Origin: a virus | Reading direction: 5' to 3' (one strand) | DNA length: 40,626 nucleotides | IMG/VR virus record: IMGVR_UViG_3300017437_000024 | Span: 1-40,626 of that record | Shown here: positions 15,193-24,681 of the stretch, piece by piece | Numbering within the stretch: position 1 is the stretch's first letter | How the letters are laid out: every line of letters begins with the position of its first letter | The notes under the pieces: model-generated | Database searches by the model: none | What the model saw: the letters and a program-made list of their open reading frames with translations, nothing else | Told to the model about the DNA's origin: nothing | Made by a program: the position numbers and the translations under genes

Positions 15193-16170
15193 ATGAAGAT
15201 TTGTATTACTGGAGCCGCAGGCTTCATTGGGTCAAATTTTGTGCATTACATGGCTGAGAAATATCCCAGCTATGATTTTGTTTTAGTTGATAAATTAACC
15301 TATGCCGCCAGTGAAAGAGGTTACTCTTGGGATAACGTTGATTGTTTCCGAAGCAGTCCTCGTTTTCGTTTCGTGGAGGCGGATATTTGCGATGAGGAAG
15401 CGATGTTTGACGCAATGTATATGTGTGATGCGGTAGTGAACTTTGCCGCAGAGTCTCATGTTGGTAGAGCGATTGTCAACCAGAAGCGGCACGTCCAGTC
15501 AAACATTGTCGGAGCGGCCAATATTGCGGCAGTGGCTACCAACTATCACATGCGGATGCTCCACATCTCTACCGATGAGGTTTATGGTGAGATAGAAAAG
15601 GGTAGATTTTCGGAGGAATCCCCTCTCCGGCCGCAGAATAGATACGCCGGCTCAAAGGCGGCGGCGGAAGTCTTTACATATTCATTCTTATTCCCACCTC
15701 ATAATTTAGATATTCTATATACACGTTCGGCTAATAATTTCGGCAAGTTTCAATCACAAGAAAAGTTTGTCCACGTTATTGCGGAGTGTATTGCTAAAAA
15801 CAGGCCGATTCCTATTCATGGACAGGGTGAGGAGGTCAGAGATTGGTTGTTTGTCATGGATAATTGCTCCGCAGTGGACTTAGTTCTTCATCAAGGCAAG
15901 CGGGGCGAGTTCTATAATATCTCAGCCCATAATGAGATGAGTAATGCCGCTTTGGCGATCTTGGCTATTAAACATTTTGGGGGAACGATTAAAAACACAC
16001 CGAATCGTCCGGGTAATGATGCTCGTTATGCTTTGGAAACGCATAAATTGGAAAAGCTAGGCTGGCTTCCGTTGGCACAAGGCAAGGATTTTGAAAAGTA
16101 TATGGTCAATACTTTGGAATGGTATATCAAGAAATATAAAAAAGAACATGAAGTATCTGCAATCCGATAG
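15193..16170 (+). CDS. RmlB-like dTDP-glucose 4,6-dehydratase
   Basis: A 325-residue short-chain dehydratase. NAD-binding TGAAGFIG (6-13), active-site T127-D128-E129 in STDEVYG, and Y151/K155 in YAGSK match RmlB, which converts dTDP-glucose to the 4-keto-6-deoxy sugar. RNQP-like QNRYAGSK and the later RDWLFVMDN also fit. First gene of a 12-kb sugar cluster. A related epimerase function on UDP sugars cannot be excluded. No RmlA or RmlC is seen, so the host would have to supply the activated glucose. Confidence 0.85.
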   Translation: MKICITGAAGFIGSNFVHYMAEKYPSYDFVLVDKLTYAASERGYSWDNVDCFRSSPRFRFVEADICDEEAMFDAMYMCDAVVNFAAESHVGRAIVNQKRHVQSNIVGAANIAAVATNYHMRMLHISTDEVYGEIEKGRFSEESPLRPQNRYAGSKAAAEVFTYSFLFPPHNLDILYTRSANNFGKFQSQEKFVHVIAECIAKNRPIPIHGQGEEVRDWLFVMDNCSAVDLVLHQGKRGEFYNISAHNEMSNAALAILAIKHFGGTIKNTPNRPGNDARYALETHKLEKLGWLPLAQGKDFEKYMVNTLEWYIKKYKKEHEVSAIR

Positions 16171-16177
16171 AGATAAT

Positions 16178-17035
16178 ATGAAATATATTTTGTATGGTAA
16201 CGGCTGGATGGCTGGTTTGATAAAGGATTATTTAAGAGAAGATGCTTTCATTAGTAATGAGAAAACAAACGAAGTTTTTGCTTTAGATGTTGGCTTTGAC
16301 GTGGTCATTGATCTAGCGGCTCATACAAACATTGATTGGTGTGAAAACAACAAGAACCAAACATTACAAGACAATGTTTTGGGTGCGGTGAATTTGGCCC
16401 GTATCTGTAAGAATCTGAATAAAAAATATGTTTTCTTTTCCTCTGGTTGTATTTTTGAAAGTAAGAACGAGAATGACTGGAAGGACGAAAACTCCCAACC
16501 TAATCCCCAGTGTTTTTATGCGGAGATGAAGTGGTTGGCCGAGAGATTGATTCAAGAAGTTAACCCCGAGGCTTTAATTGTTCGTCCGAGGTTACCCATA
16601 TCGGAAAAGTCACATCCAAGAAATACGCTTAACAAGCTTTATGGATATAAGAAAATCAATGATACACAAGAGAGCGTTGATGTTGTTGAAGACATGATAC
16701 CGGTGTTAATTGATTTAATTAAGAAAAATGCCGTTGGTATTTATCACTTTGCCAATGGCGGGACGGTTTCACCGGCCGATTTGGCTGGATTGATAGGCAA
16801 CAATTTTTTTGAGATTCGAGTAAAAGAGGTGCAGGATGCAGAATTTTTACTAGAGGGCCGAGCCAAAAGAGTTACAACTTATCTACGATCTGTGAAGATC
16901 CCTTGTTTGCCCCATATTGGTTCACGTATTCTTCAAGTTTGTGAAAACTGGAAAAGGTCGCATAAGGATTGTATGAGGATATCAGAGGCATCAGGACATG
17001 GACCTGACAGCAGTTTAACAGAAGGCAATCCTTAA
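16178..17035 (+). CDS. RmlD-like NAD(P)-dependent sugar reductase
   Basis: 285 residues with a Rossmann start (YILYGNGWMAGLI), DLAAHTNIDWCENN and the SDR Y-x-x-x-K as YAEMK, the pattern of dTDP-4-dehydrorhamnose reductase. The glycine motif is altered (GNGWMAG instead of GxxGxxG), as in other RmlD relatives. The final 25 residues (SHKDCMRISEASGHG onward) look unlike the family and may be an added tail. An in-frame ATG at 16148 overlaps rmlB and is less likely. It could reduce the RmlB product. Confidence 0.7.
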   Translation: MKYILYGNGWMAGLIKDYLREDAFISNEKTNEVFALDVGFDVVIDLAAHTNIDWCENNKNQTLQDNVLGAVNLARICKNLNKKYVFFSSGCIFESKNENDWKDENSQPNPQCFYAEMKWLAERLIQEVNPEALIVRPRLPISEKSHPRNTLNKLYGYKKINDTQESVDVVEDMIPVLIDLIKKNAVGIYHFANGGTVSPADLAGLIGNNFFEIRVKEVQDAEFLLEGRAKRVTTYLRSVKIPCLPHIGSRILQVCENWKRSHKDCMRISEASGHGPDSSLTEGNP

Positions 17036-17047
17036 AGGAGCAAAGGA

Positions 17048-17467
17048 ATGAAGGTTGGAAAAGGTACTAAAGTATGGCATCCGGAGTTAAGCAACATTGG
17101 AGCCTGCGAAATCGGAGAGAATTGTAGGATTCACTCTCACGTCTGGATCGGAGATGGAGTTAAAATAGGTAACAACGTGAAAATTCAAGCATTTAGTTTT
17201 ATACCGGTAGGAGTAACTATTGAGGACAATGTTTTCATTGGACCGAGAGTTACCTTTACGAATGATAAAAAACCGCCTTCCGGTGGGACTCATTGGAAAG
17301 AAACGCTGGTCAGGCGTGGGGCTTCGCTGGGGGCTTCGGTAACAGTGTTGCCAGGCGTTACTATCGGAGAAAATGCAATGATCGGTGCGGGTGCCGTTGT
17401 TACAAAAGATATACCGGACAATGTTGTCGCTTGTGGCGTGCCGGCGGCTATTCATGCCGGTAAATAA
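17048..17467 (+). CDS. Left-handed beta-helix acetyltransferase
   Basis: 139 residues built of hexapeptide repeats ([36 protein letters not shown]), the LbH fold of trimeric sugar O- or N-acetyltransferases. [11 protein letters not shown] resembles the loop before the active-site region in WbpD/QdtC-type enzymes. It has a real Shine-Dalgarno (AAAGGAG), unlike most genes here. Likely acetylates an aminosugar made by the next genes. Its close relation to the gene at 19349 suggests two acetylation steps or two sugars. Confidence 0.8.
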   Translation: MKVGKGTKVWHPELSNIGACEIGENCRIHSHVWIGDGVKIGNNVKIQAFSFIPVGVTIEDNVFIGPRVTFTNDKKPPSGGTHWKETLVRRGASLGASVTVLPGVTIGENAMIGAGAVVTKDIPDNVVACGVPAAIHAGK

Positions 17468-17468
17468 A

Positions 17469-18503
17469 ATGTTCAAGATTCCATTTTGTAAAACAACTCT
17501 GGGAGAAGAAGAAAAGAAGGCTATTTGTGACGTGATAGATAGTGGTTGGGTTGTAATGGGGAAAAAGACCCAAGAATTTGAAGAAGCCTTTGCTCAATAT
17601 GTGGGCGGTCAGCACGCTGTCTTTGTTGACAGCGGCACAGCCGCCCTTGACCTTTCAGTCAAATGGTTGAAGAAAAAAAAGATATTTAAGAAAAAGGATA
17701 AGATTGGTGTTCCCTCTCTTACTTTTACATCTACAGTTGAGGTTGTGGTTAATAATGGATTGAAACCCCAATTTTTGGATGTTAATAAAAAAAACCTGTG
17801 CTTACAGCAGGATGTGCTGAGTGGTGGTATTCCTGTCCATCTTATTGGAAACAGGTGCTTATCTCATTCTTGGGTGTATGACTCAGCACATCGGATTCAA
17901 AAAGGCGACGTTAAGGGTTCTTTGGCCTTATGGTGTTATTCCTTTTATGCGACAAAAAACATGTCCACTGTCAATGGAGGTATGATTGTTACGAATGATA
18001 TTAAAGTGGCGGTCTGGCTCCGAAAAGCAAGAGATCACGGCATATCCAAAGGTACGACCGAAAGATACAAGGACGGACAATGGGCTTATTCTATAGACTT
18101 TGTCGGCTGGCGTGAAAAGGCGGATGACTTAAGGGCGGCAATTGGAATAGAGCAGTTAAAGAAATTACCAGGGTTTAATTTGGAAAGAGAACGAGTGGTA
18201 ATGCTTTATAATCAATTGTTGGGATTGAACAGGACCGGTTTGCATCTTTACCCGATTTTGGTAGAAGATCGCACACGTTTTATAGAATTTATGAAGGGAA
18301 GGGGAATACAATGCTCGGTGCATTTCCTGCCGCTTCATCGGATGCCGGCCTATAAGAAATATGCGGTTGGAGCAGATTTACCTAATACAGAATATCTGGG
18401 GGATAGATTGGTGAGCTTGCCTCTTTTTCATTCTCTTACTAATCAAGAGGTTGCCGAAGTCGTGGCGGCTGTTAAAGAATCGGGTTTGTTTATCCATGAA
18501 TAA
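17469..18503 (+). CDS. DegT/DnrJ/EryC1-type sugar aminotransferase
   Basis: 344 residues. FKIPFCKTTLGEEEKKA and SGWVVMGKKTQEFEEAFAQYVG are the typical N-terminus, and the PLP lysine is K163 in YATKNMSTVNGGM. GWREKADDLRAAIGIEQL is the conserved C-half motif. It would transfer an amino group to a keto-sugar, as WbpE does at C3 for UDP-GlcNAc(3NH2)A. Somewhat short for the family (360-390). Start 17469 avoids overlap with the acetyltransferase; ATG 17454 is possible. Confidence 0.85.
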   Translation: MFKIPFCKTTLGEEEKKAICDVIDSGWVVMGKKTQEFEEAFAQYVGGQHAVFVDSGTAALDLSVKWLKKKKIFKKKDKIGVPSLTFTSTVEVVVNNGLKPQFLDVNKKNLCLQQDVLSGGIPVHLIGNRCLSHSWVYDSAHRIQKGDVKGSLALWCYSFYATKNMSTVNGGMIVTNDIKVAVWLRKARDHGISKGTTERYKDGQWAYSIDFVGWREKADDLRAAIGIEQLKKLPGFNLERERVVMLYNQLLGLNRTGLHLYPILVEDRTRFIEFMKGRGIQCSVHFLPLHRMPAYKKYAVGADLPNTEYLGDRLVSLPLFHSLTNQEVAEVVAAVKESGLFIHE

Positions 18504-19347
18504 TACTTGGGCTATAATCGGTCTGGGCTTTATAAGCCAGCGTCACATAGATAGCATTAAAAACATTGGTGATAAATTGTTAATGGCTTGTGATGTAGAT
18601 GAGAGCAAGAAGGAGAAGGTGCCGGATGTGAGATTCTTTAATGATTATAATGTAATGCTTGCCGATCCCGAATTTTCTAAGGTTGATTGTGTAGCTATTT
18701 GCACACCGAATTATTTGCATTACCAAATGATCAAAAAATGCGTTGATGCCGGCAAGAGAGTGCTTTGTGAAAAGCCGTTAGTGATTGATAGCAAGCAATT
18801 AGAAAGTTTATCAGAGAATGTGGGAACGGTTTTACAGCTTCGTTATAACCCAGAAATTATTGAGGCGAAAAAAGAAATTGAAGAACAATTAAAAAAACTT
18901 GAAGATATAAACGAGGGCGTTGTTGCTGGAGAATTGACAATGAAATTAAATCGTGGTGACTTTTATTGGAGGGGCTGGAAGGGCGATGAGGCTCAATCCG
19001 GCGGCCTGCTTTTTAATATCGGTATTCACTATTTTGATTTGATTGTTTATTTACTAGGAACGCCAACTAATTCTTATGCCGATATTCTGACAAAGAGTTA
19101 CGCCAAGGGTCTGCTTATCTATCCCAAGGTTGTGATTTTTTGGGAGTTATCGTTGGAGGCTCCGATGGATAATCAGATTAGAAGATTAAAACTGTTTGGC
19201 AAGAACTTTGATTTAACGAGGAACTTTGATGGATTACATCAAAGAGTTTATGAGGATTTTGTGGCTGGGAAATTAGTCGCTCCTAGTCAAGCTAAGGATG
19301 TAATAAAATTAGTTGAAGAATTAAAAGTTTTAGGTATTAAAAAATAA
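18496..19347 (+). CDS. Gfo/Idh/MocA-type sugar dehydrogenase (WbpB/WlbA-like)
   Basis: 283 residues. N-terminal Rossmann motif (IIGLGFISQRHIDSI), CEKPL (the conserved EKP), and SGGLLFNIGIHYFDLIVYLLG, strongly like WlbA/WbpB which oxidise C3 of UDP-GlcNAcA. The start overlaps the end of the aminotransferase gene, so the two are coupled, just as the two enzymes act in sequence. Length is a little shorter than WlbA (about 315). Confidence 0.85.
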   Translation: MNNTWAIIGLGFISQRHIDSIKNIGDKLLMACDVDESKKEKVPDVRFFNDYNVMLADPEFSKVDCVAICTPNYLHYQMIKKCVDAGKRVLCEKPLVIDSKQLESLSENVGTVLQLRYNPEIIEAKKEIEEQLKKLEDINEGVVAGELTMKLNRGDFYWRGWKGDEAQSGGLLFNIGIHYFDLIVYLLGTPTNSYADILTKSYAKGLLIYPKVVIFWELSLEAPMDNQIRRLKLFGKNFDLTRNFDGLHQRVYEDFVAGKLVAPSQAKDVIKLVEELKVLGIKK

Positions 19348-19348
19348 A

Positions 19349-19834
19349 ATGTTTGATATAGCTAAACACTCAATAGTGGAAGACGATGTGTCAATTGGGG
19401 ACGGCACAAAAATTTGGTATTTCTCCCACGTTAGGACGAAAGCTAAGATAGGCCGGAACTGCAATATCGGAGATTATTGTTACATAGACAAGAAGGTAAT
19501 TATCGGAGATGACGTTCGGATTGGTAATAAGGTTTCTATTTATCAGGGAGCGATTATTAAAGACAGAGTTTTTATAGGTAACGGCACAAGTTTTACGAAT
19601 GTTAAAAAACCCTTTGCTTACAAGAAAGCTAAAAGATACCTTGATACGATTGTTGAGGAGGATGTGTCTATCGGTGCTAATTGCACAATCGTGGCCGGAG
19701 TGAAGATAGGCAGAGGTGCCATAGTCGGTGATGGAGCCGTGGTTATTAGAGATGTGCCGGAGAGAACTTTTGTCGGGGGAACTCCAGCTAAAAAATTAAA
19801 AGATGAAAAACAAATTTATGGAAAAAACAATTAG
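19349..19834 (+). CDS. WbpD/WlbB-like sugar N-acetyltransferase
   Basis: 161 residues, LbH hexapeptide fold (IGDGTKIWYFSHVRTKAKIGRNCNIG). KVSIYQGAIIKDRVFIGNGTSFTNVKKP closely follows the WbpD/WlbB pattern (NNVSIYEG..LEDDVF.GPS..FTNV..P). It would acetylate the 3-amino group made by the aminotransferase. The gene overlaps or abuts the following fusion gene. Confidence 0.85.
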   Translation: MFDIAKHSIVEDDVSIGDGTKIWYFSHVRTKAKIGRNCNIGDYCYIDKKVIIGDDVRIGNKVSIYQGAIIKDRVFIGNGTSFTNVKKPFAYKKAKRYLDTIVEEDVSIGANCTIVAGVKIGRGAIVGDGAVVIRDVPERTFVGGTPAKKLKDEKQIYGKNN

Positions 19835-21965
19835 TTTCGTGATGCCCGTTTATAATGACGGAGATACGGTGGAAAAAGCCGTGAAGTCAATCCGAGATCA
19901 GGATTTACCGGATATTGAGATTATTTTGATCAATGACGGCTCAACGGATAATAGCAAGATAGTTTTAGATGGCTTGAAAGAAAGGGGTCTGGTGGATCAG
20001 GTGCTTCATTTTGAACAGAACCATGGTGCGTGTGTAGCCAGAAACGAGGGGGCGAAGCTGGCTAGCGGCAAGTATCTTTCTTTTCTACCGGCCGATGCCA
20101 TTCTTTATCCTGGCGTAGCAAGGATTTGGTATAGCCACCTAGAAGACTTAAAGGATTATGATTTTCTTTATGGAGGGTATCGTTTCGTGGATGAAGACGG
20201 TGAAGCTCTACCCGGCAACGATCACATCATGGGTCAACCGTTTGATCCTTATTTATTAGAAAGTAATAACTACATTGATGGCTCTTTTCCGATCAGGAAA
20301 GAGTCTTATTGGAAATATGCCAAGATAATGAATCAACTTGATGGTTTATGGGATCCGAATGTTAAGTCATTACAAGATTGGGACTTTTGGCTCTCGGTCG
20401 TTAAGAATGGTGGCAAGGGGCTTTATGTTCAGGATATATTCTTTGGCACAACCATTCCTCACGCCGGAGGTTTGTCTTTTGATTCCTCAAGGAATTGGGT
20501 AGAGAGGACTAATTTTATTAAGGATAAACATAAGATTCCTCACCGAAAACTGTGCGTGGCTTCGTTAGGTGCGGGCTGGCACGCTAAGAGGTTGGCTTAT
20601 ATGCTTAATGCTGACTTTAAAGATATGCCTTCGTTTAAGGCTCATGAGTATGATTCTATTTATTCTATTGGCTTTTATCCCGAATTTGCTGTCCAACAAG
20701 ATCAGATGTTTTTGAATAACCTTTATAATCCGGCTGAGGGTCGGACGCCTGCTAAAAAACTTGTTCATTTTGTGGGAACAGATATCTGGCAGTTATACAA
20801 CGTTTCGCTCCGTTCATTGAAGATTTGGCAGAACTACATGAAAAATGCGGTGGATGAGGTCTTGTGTGAGGCTGACTTTACTCAATCAGAATTAAAAGAA
20901 TTGGGTATTGAAGCTAAAGTTGTACCGTTACCACCAGCTAAGTTATTTGAGGTCCGTCCTTTGCCGAAGGACTTTACTGTTGCTTGTTATATGCCGGCTG
21001 TGAATAGGGAGTTTTATCAACCTCAACAGATGTTGGAAGTAGCCAAGAAGTTATCAGATATTAAGTTTAAGTTTTTCGGTAATCCTACGCAGGTGGGAAC
21101 CGATCCGGCCCTGCCTAATAACATTGAATATTGTGGATATATTGATAATATGGATGCATTTTTAAGTGAATGTTCGGCTATTATGCGTTTTCCGATCCAC
21201 GATGGTTTGCCTATTAGTGTTTTAGAGTTCTTATTAGCAGGCCGGTATTCCTTGCAAAGCGTGCCGGTGCGACATACTCTTTGCTTGCCTAACTTTACAG
21301 TTGACGAGGCGATTAATGGAATTAAAGACCTAAGAGAAATGGCAAAGAATGGAGTGAACCAAGTAGCGTCAGATTATTGGAGGGCGGAATTAAATCATGA
21401 TAAGTTTCGTGAAAGGATTAAAGAGTTGGCAGAATATCATCCTAAACAATACTGGGAGAACCGAGCTAAGGGTTGGGTTGAGCAGGCCAAAGCTATGCCG
21501 ATTGAGGTTGAGGAGGTCAAGAAAGTATTTGAGAAAACTGGTGCTAAATCGGTGCTGGATGTAGGTTGTGGAGATGGTCGTTGGTACCCGCACTTGAAGG
21601 AATGGGGCACCGAAAATTATAAGGGTATTGATATTTCAGAAAATCTTATTAAAGCGGCCCAATTAAGATTTCCGCATGAAAAAGATAATTTTTGGTCAAT
21701 TGAGGTAGAAAAATTAGATAAATTGAGATGGAGTAATTTTGATCTTATATTCTCTTATACCTGCTTTGAACATATCACTGTTGAGGAATGGCCCAGGGCT
21801 GTTGAAGCGTTAAAGAAGGTTGGCAAGAAACTGCTTTTAATTGAACCCACGAATTTTACTTCAAGATATTATTGCCACACTCACGATTATGAAAAGGATT
21901 TTAAGGTCATAGAAAAAGTCCAATTAAAAGATAAGGTGATACTTTTGTGCGATTTACAGTCCTAA
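19818..21965 (+). CDS. Three-domain GT2-GT4-methyltransferase fusion
   Basis: 715 residues. Residues about 1-225: GT2 domain (SFVMPVYNDGDTVEKAVKSI, LINDGSTD near 37-44, PADA near 91-94). About 235-555: GT4-like GT-B domain (VHFVGTDIW near 316, then GLPISVLEFLLAGRY near 462). About 565-715: SAM methyltransferase with VLDVGCGDGRW (motif I, near 578) and YTCFEHI. Such proteins may build and cap a glycan. ATG 19803 would overlap the previous gene; 19818 puts the GT2 domain at the N-terminus. Confidence 0.85.
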   Translation: MEKTISFVMPVYNDGDTVEKAVKSIRDQDLPDIEIILINDGSTDNSKIVLDGLKERGLVDQVLHFEQNHGACVARNEGAKLASGKYLSFLPADAILYPGVARIWYSHLEDLKDYDFLYGGYRFVDEDGEALPGNDHIMGQPFDPYLLESNNYIDGSFPIRKESYWKYAKIMNQLDGLWDPNVKSLQDWDFWLSVVKNGGKGLYVQDIFFGTTIPHAGGLSFDSSRNWVERTNFIKDKHKIPHRKLCVASLGAGWHAKRLAYMLNADFKDMPSFKAHEYDSIYSIGFYPEFAVQQDQMFLNNLYNPAEGRTPAKKLVHFVGTDIWQLYNVSLRSLKIWQNYMKNAVDEVLCEADFTQSELKELGIEAKVVPLPPAKLFEVRPLPKDFTVACYMPAVNREFYQPQQMLEVAKKLSDIKFKFFGNPTQVGTDPALPNNIEYCGYIDNMDAFLSECSAIMRFPIHDGLPISVLEFLLAGRYSLQSVPVRHTLCLPNFTVDEAINGIKDLREMAKNGVNQVASDYWRAELNHDKFRERIKELAEYHPKQYWENRAKGWVEQAKAMPIEVEEVKKVFEKTGAKSVLDVGCGDGRWYPHLKEWGTENYKGIDISENLIKAAQLRFPHEKDNFWSIEVEKLDKLRWSNFDLIFSYTCFEHITVEEWPRAVEALKKVGKKLLLIEPTNFTSRYYCHTHDYEKDFKVIEKVQLKDKVILLCDLQS

Positions 21966-22681
21966 TTCCAACTTATAATAGGGATTATTTGTTGCGGCAG
22001 GCAATCCAGAGCATGCTTGATCAGACGTTTAAGGGTTACGAGATTCTAATAGTTGATGACGGTTCTACTGATATGACCAAAAAGATTGTTTCGGAAATGA
22101 TGGAAAAGGACGATCGGATAAGATATTTAAGATTTGATAAACATCAAGGACTGGTACCGGCCCTCAATTTTGGCAATCGGGAGGCCAAAGGAGAGATAAT
22201 TGTTAAACAAGATAGTGATGACATGAGCCTGCCGAATCGTTTAGAAGTAATTGACAGACTATTTAGTTTGTTTCCTGATGCGGAATTTCTTTATCATGGA
22301 ATGTATCAGACACATGAATCCGAGGAATTTCCAGGCCAACTGGTTAGAAGTTATTTACCGGCCTTGCCAATTGATGAGGGGCGGCTTTTGAAAGAGCAAT
22401 ATATACCAGGTTGCTTTGCATATACTAAGGATTTTATTGAACAAGTGCCCTATAGGGACTTACATTGCTCGGAGGATTGGATGTTAATTCTGGACGCCGT
22501 GTTAAGAAAAAGAAAGGTAATTTGGTGGAACGAAGGGCTTTATGAATACATCCTCCGGCCGGATTCTAATAGTATGATCCATGAGAACACCGGCAACTAT
22601 GAAGAAGATGAAGCTAAAATGAAGTCAATTTTAGAAAAAGAATATGGGGTTACAGACTTTAAGTATGCCATTAGAAAATAA
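21947..22681 (+). CDS. GT2 glycosyltransferase
   Basis: 244 residues, GTG start with AAGGTG 8 bases upstream. Starts RFTVLIPTYNRDYLL, has VDDGSTD and the metal motif QDSDD (near 88-92). It is the first of three similar GT2 genes (21947, 22683, 23896) that share YHGMY and YEY motifs. It overlaps the fusion gene end by 19 bases. Sugar donor and acceptor cannot be told. Confidence 0.85.
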   Translation: MRFTVLIPTYNRDYLLRQAIQSMLDQTFKGYEILIVDDGSTDMTKKIVSEMMEKDDRIRYLRFDKHQGLVPALNFGNREAKGEIIVKQDSDDMSLPNRLEVIDRLFSLFPDAEFLYHGMYQTHESEEFPGQLVRSYLPALPIDEGRLLKEQYIPGCFAYTKDFIEQVPYRDLHCSEDWMLILDAVLRKRKVIWWNEGLYEYILRPDSNSMIHENTGNYEEDEAKMKSILEKEYGVTDFKYAIRK

Positions 22682-22682
22682 G

Positions 22683-23441
22683 ATGTTGGCTAAGCCCAAG
22701 GTAAGCGTAGTCATGCCGGTTTTTAATCAGACTCATTTAATTTCTAATGCCATTCAATCAATCCTTAATCAAACCATGCAGAACTGGGAACTAATAATTG
22801 TGGACGATGGGAGTCAGCAGAATGTGCCAGTTTTTTACGCCCAGACCGGAGTAACTAAATATGTGAGCTTAGTGGACATAGTTAATAGCTTTAAAGACGA
22901 ACGTATATTTTTACATTGGCAACCTCATCAAGGATTGGTAGCCGCCCGAAATGCCGGCAATTCAATAGCGAAAGCCGATGTAATAGCGGTTCAGGACGCT
23001 GACGATCTTTCCATGCCGGATCGGCTAGAGAAGTGTTTGAATTGGATAAACAAGGGGTATGATGTGGTTTATCATGGGGCTTACATTAATATGTGGGAAA
23101 AAGAAAAGTTCTGCATTACTAGAAAATATATGCCAGCTTATAAATTTTCTAAGAAATTTTTATTAACTTCTCAATATATTACGGGTTGGCCAGTCTATAA
23201 AAAAAAGTGTTGGGTCAAAAAACCCTTTCGGGAAGAAACTCAATTTGCTTATGATTGGATGATGTTTTTGGATTGGGCATTTTCAGGTTTTAAGTTTAAA
23301 GATTTGGACGAGGGATTGTATGAATATGTCCGACATGAAAATAGTGCCTCCATTACCTTTGAGCGAGATGGTCGCCGCCAAGAGTCTATGAAAAAGATTA
23401 AGGAGATATTACATAAAGAATATGGACAATTTTGTTTGTAA
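22683..23441 (+). CDS. GT2 glycosyltransferase
   Basis: 252 residues. KVSVVMPVFNQTHLI, VDDGS, QDADD (metal), YHGAY. Homologous to the genes on both sides, pointing to local duplication. Insertion between GT-A strands (VTKYVSLVDIVNSFKDERIFL) makes the nucleotide-binding loop longer than in its neighbours. ATG 22665 (adds MPLENK) is possible; 22683 is 2 bases after the previous stop. Confidence 0.8.
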   Translation: MLAKPKVSVVMPVFNQTHLISNAIQSILNQTMQNWELIIVDDGSQQNVPVFYAQTGVTKYVSLVDIVNSFKDERIFLHWQPHQGLVAARNAGNSIAKADVIAVQDADDLSMPDRLEKCLNWINKGYDVVYHGAYINMWEKEKFCITRKYMPAYKFSKKFLLTSQYITGWPVYKKKCWVKKPFREETQFAYDWMMFLDWAFSGFKFKDLDEGLYEYVRHENSASITFERDGRRQESMKKIKEILHKEYGQFCL

Positions 23442-23464
23442 CCCACATATATTAGTGTTATAAT
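23436..23464 (+). promoter_or_regulatory. Promoter for the HNH gene, predicted leaderless
   Basis: TTGTAA (23436-23441), 17-base spacer, TATAAT (23459-23464) with TG at 23456-23457. The -10 ends 6 bases before ATG 23471. Confidence 0.55.
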
Positions 23465-23470
23465 TATAGA

Positions 23471-23923
23471 ATGAATGATAAATGGAATAAAAAAGTAAAA
23501 TGTAAATGTGGCTGTGGTTCTTTAATACTTAAATATAGAAAAAATAGGATGAGGCAATTTTATATTAAAGGACATCAACCTCACGCAAAAAGTCGTCCCG
23601 ACATGATTGGTAATAGTTGGGGAGGCAATCAAAATTATTTTAAGAAAAATAAATTTTCTGGAGAAAATCATAATAATTGGAAAGGAGGAAGGTGGCTTTA
23701 CTGGAGAAGAAAGGTTCTTGAAAGGGATAATTACACTTGTCAAAAGTGTGGTTATTCAGAAAAAGATATTATGGAGGTGGACCACAAAATTCCTATTTGC
23801 GGAAAAAATAGATTTAAAGAAATGCCAAACATAAATAATTTAATGACACTATGCCCCAATTGTCATAGAAGAAAAACATTAAAAGATAGAAAAATATGCA
23901 AAAGCCGGAGATCTCAATCGTAA
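23471..23923 (+). CDS. HNH endonuclease inserted between GT2 genes
   Basis: 150 residues. An N-terminal CKCGCG zinc knuckle, a basic NUMOD-like linker (GENHNNWKGG), and an HNH core with YTCQKCGYS, VDHKIP and MTLCPNCHRRK (metal cysteines plus the catalytic H of DHK). Own promoter just upstream. The last 28 bases overlap the next GT2 gene, so insertion did not disrupt it. Likely a free-standing homing endonuclease. Confidence 0.85.
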   Translation: MNDKWNKKVKCKCGCGSLILKYRKNRMRQFYIKGHQPHAKSRPDMIGNSWGGNQNYFKKNKFSGENHNNWKGGRWLYWRRKVLERDNYTCQKCGYSEKDIMEVDHKIPICGKNRFKEMPNINNLMTLCPNCHRRKTLKDRKICKSRRSQS

Positions 23924-24681
23924 TGCCAACCTATAACAGAGCCAGAGTAATACAACATGCTATTAGAAGTGTGGTTGACCAGACATTTAAAGATTGGGAG
24001 CTTCTAGTTATTGATGATGGCTCGGAGGATGGCACGCAGAGAGTTGTGGAAAGCTTTGCTAATCCTAGGATTATTTACAAAAAAATAGCTCATTGCGGTT
24101 ATGTTTCGCAGGTGCGGAATTACGGCAATAAACTGGCAAGGGGCGAAGTGATAGTCGTTCATGACAGCGATGATGTGGCTTTCCCGGACCGGCTGGAGGA
24201 GATTTGGCGTGTCTTTCAATGTTTCCCCGATGCTGATTTGGTTTATCACGGAATGTATTTGAGATTTTATGATCCATACCACGATGCTATTTCACGATCT
24301 ATTAGGCCGGCTTTAATCTATGAAAAAGAAAAACTGTTATCTTCACAATATATACCTGGTCAAGTTGCGTATAAAACTAAAAGAATCTTGGAAACTCCCT
24401 ACGATAATAGAATCCGATGCTGTGACGATTATCAAATGCTTTTAGAATTTGCTTTGAAGGATTATAATTTCATGCCGATATTTAAGAATCTTTACGAATA
24501 CTCGGACTCCCCCGACTCTATCAATGTTAGCGGAGAAATGGACGGTAGTCGGAAAAAAGACGTTGAGATTATATTGGAGATTTTAAAGAATAAATATAAT
24601 GTTGATGCAATAGCCGGATTAATTAAAAATACCGTTGATAGTAGTCAAATCCTATCAAGAGAAATAATTACAAAAAAATGA
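23896..24681 (+). CDS. GT2 glycosyltransferase
   Basis: 261 residues. EISIVMPTYNRARVIQHAI, IDDGSEDG, HDSDD metal motif, YHGMY. The C-terminal part (LYEYSDSPDSINV) corresponds to the YEYILRPDSNSM and YEYVRHENSAS of its siblings. The start lies inside the HNH gene. Third member of the GT2 tandem set. Confidence 0.85.
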   Translation: MQKPEISIVMPTYNRARVIQHAIRSVVDQTFKDWELLVIDDGSEDGTQRVVESFANPRIIYKKIAHCGYVSQVRNYGNKLARGEVIVVHDSDDVAFPDRLEEIWRVFQCFPDADLVYHGMYLRFYDPYHDAISRSIRPALIYEKEKLLSSQYIPGQVAYKTKRILETPYDNRIRCCDDYQMLLEFALKDYNFMPIFKNLYEYSDSPDSINVSGEMDGSRKKDVEIILEILKNKYNVDAIAGLIKNTVDSSQILSREIITKK

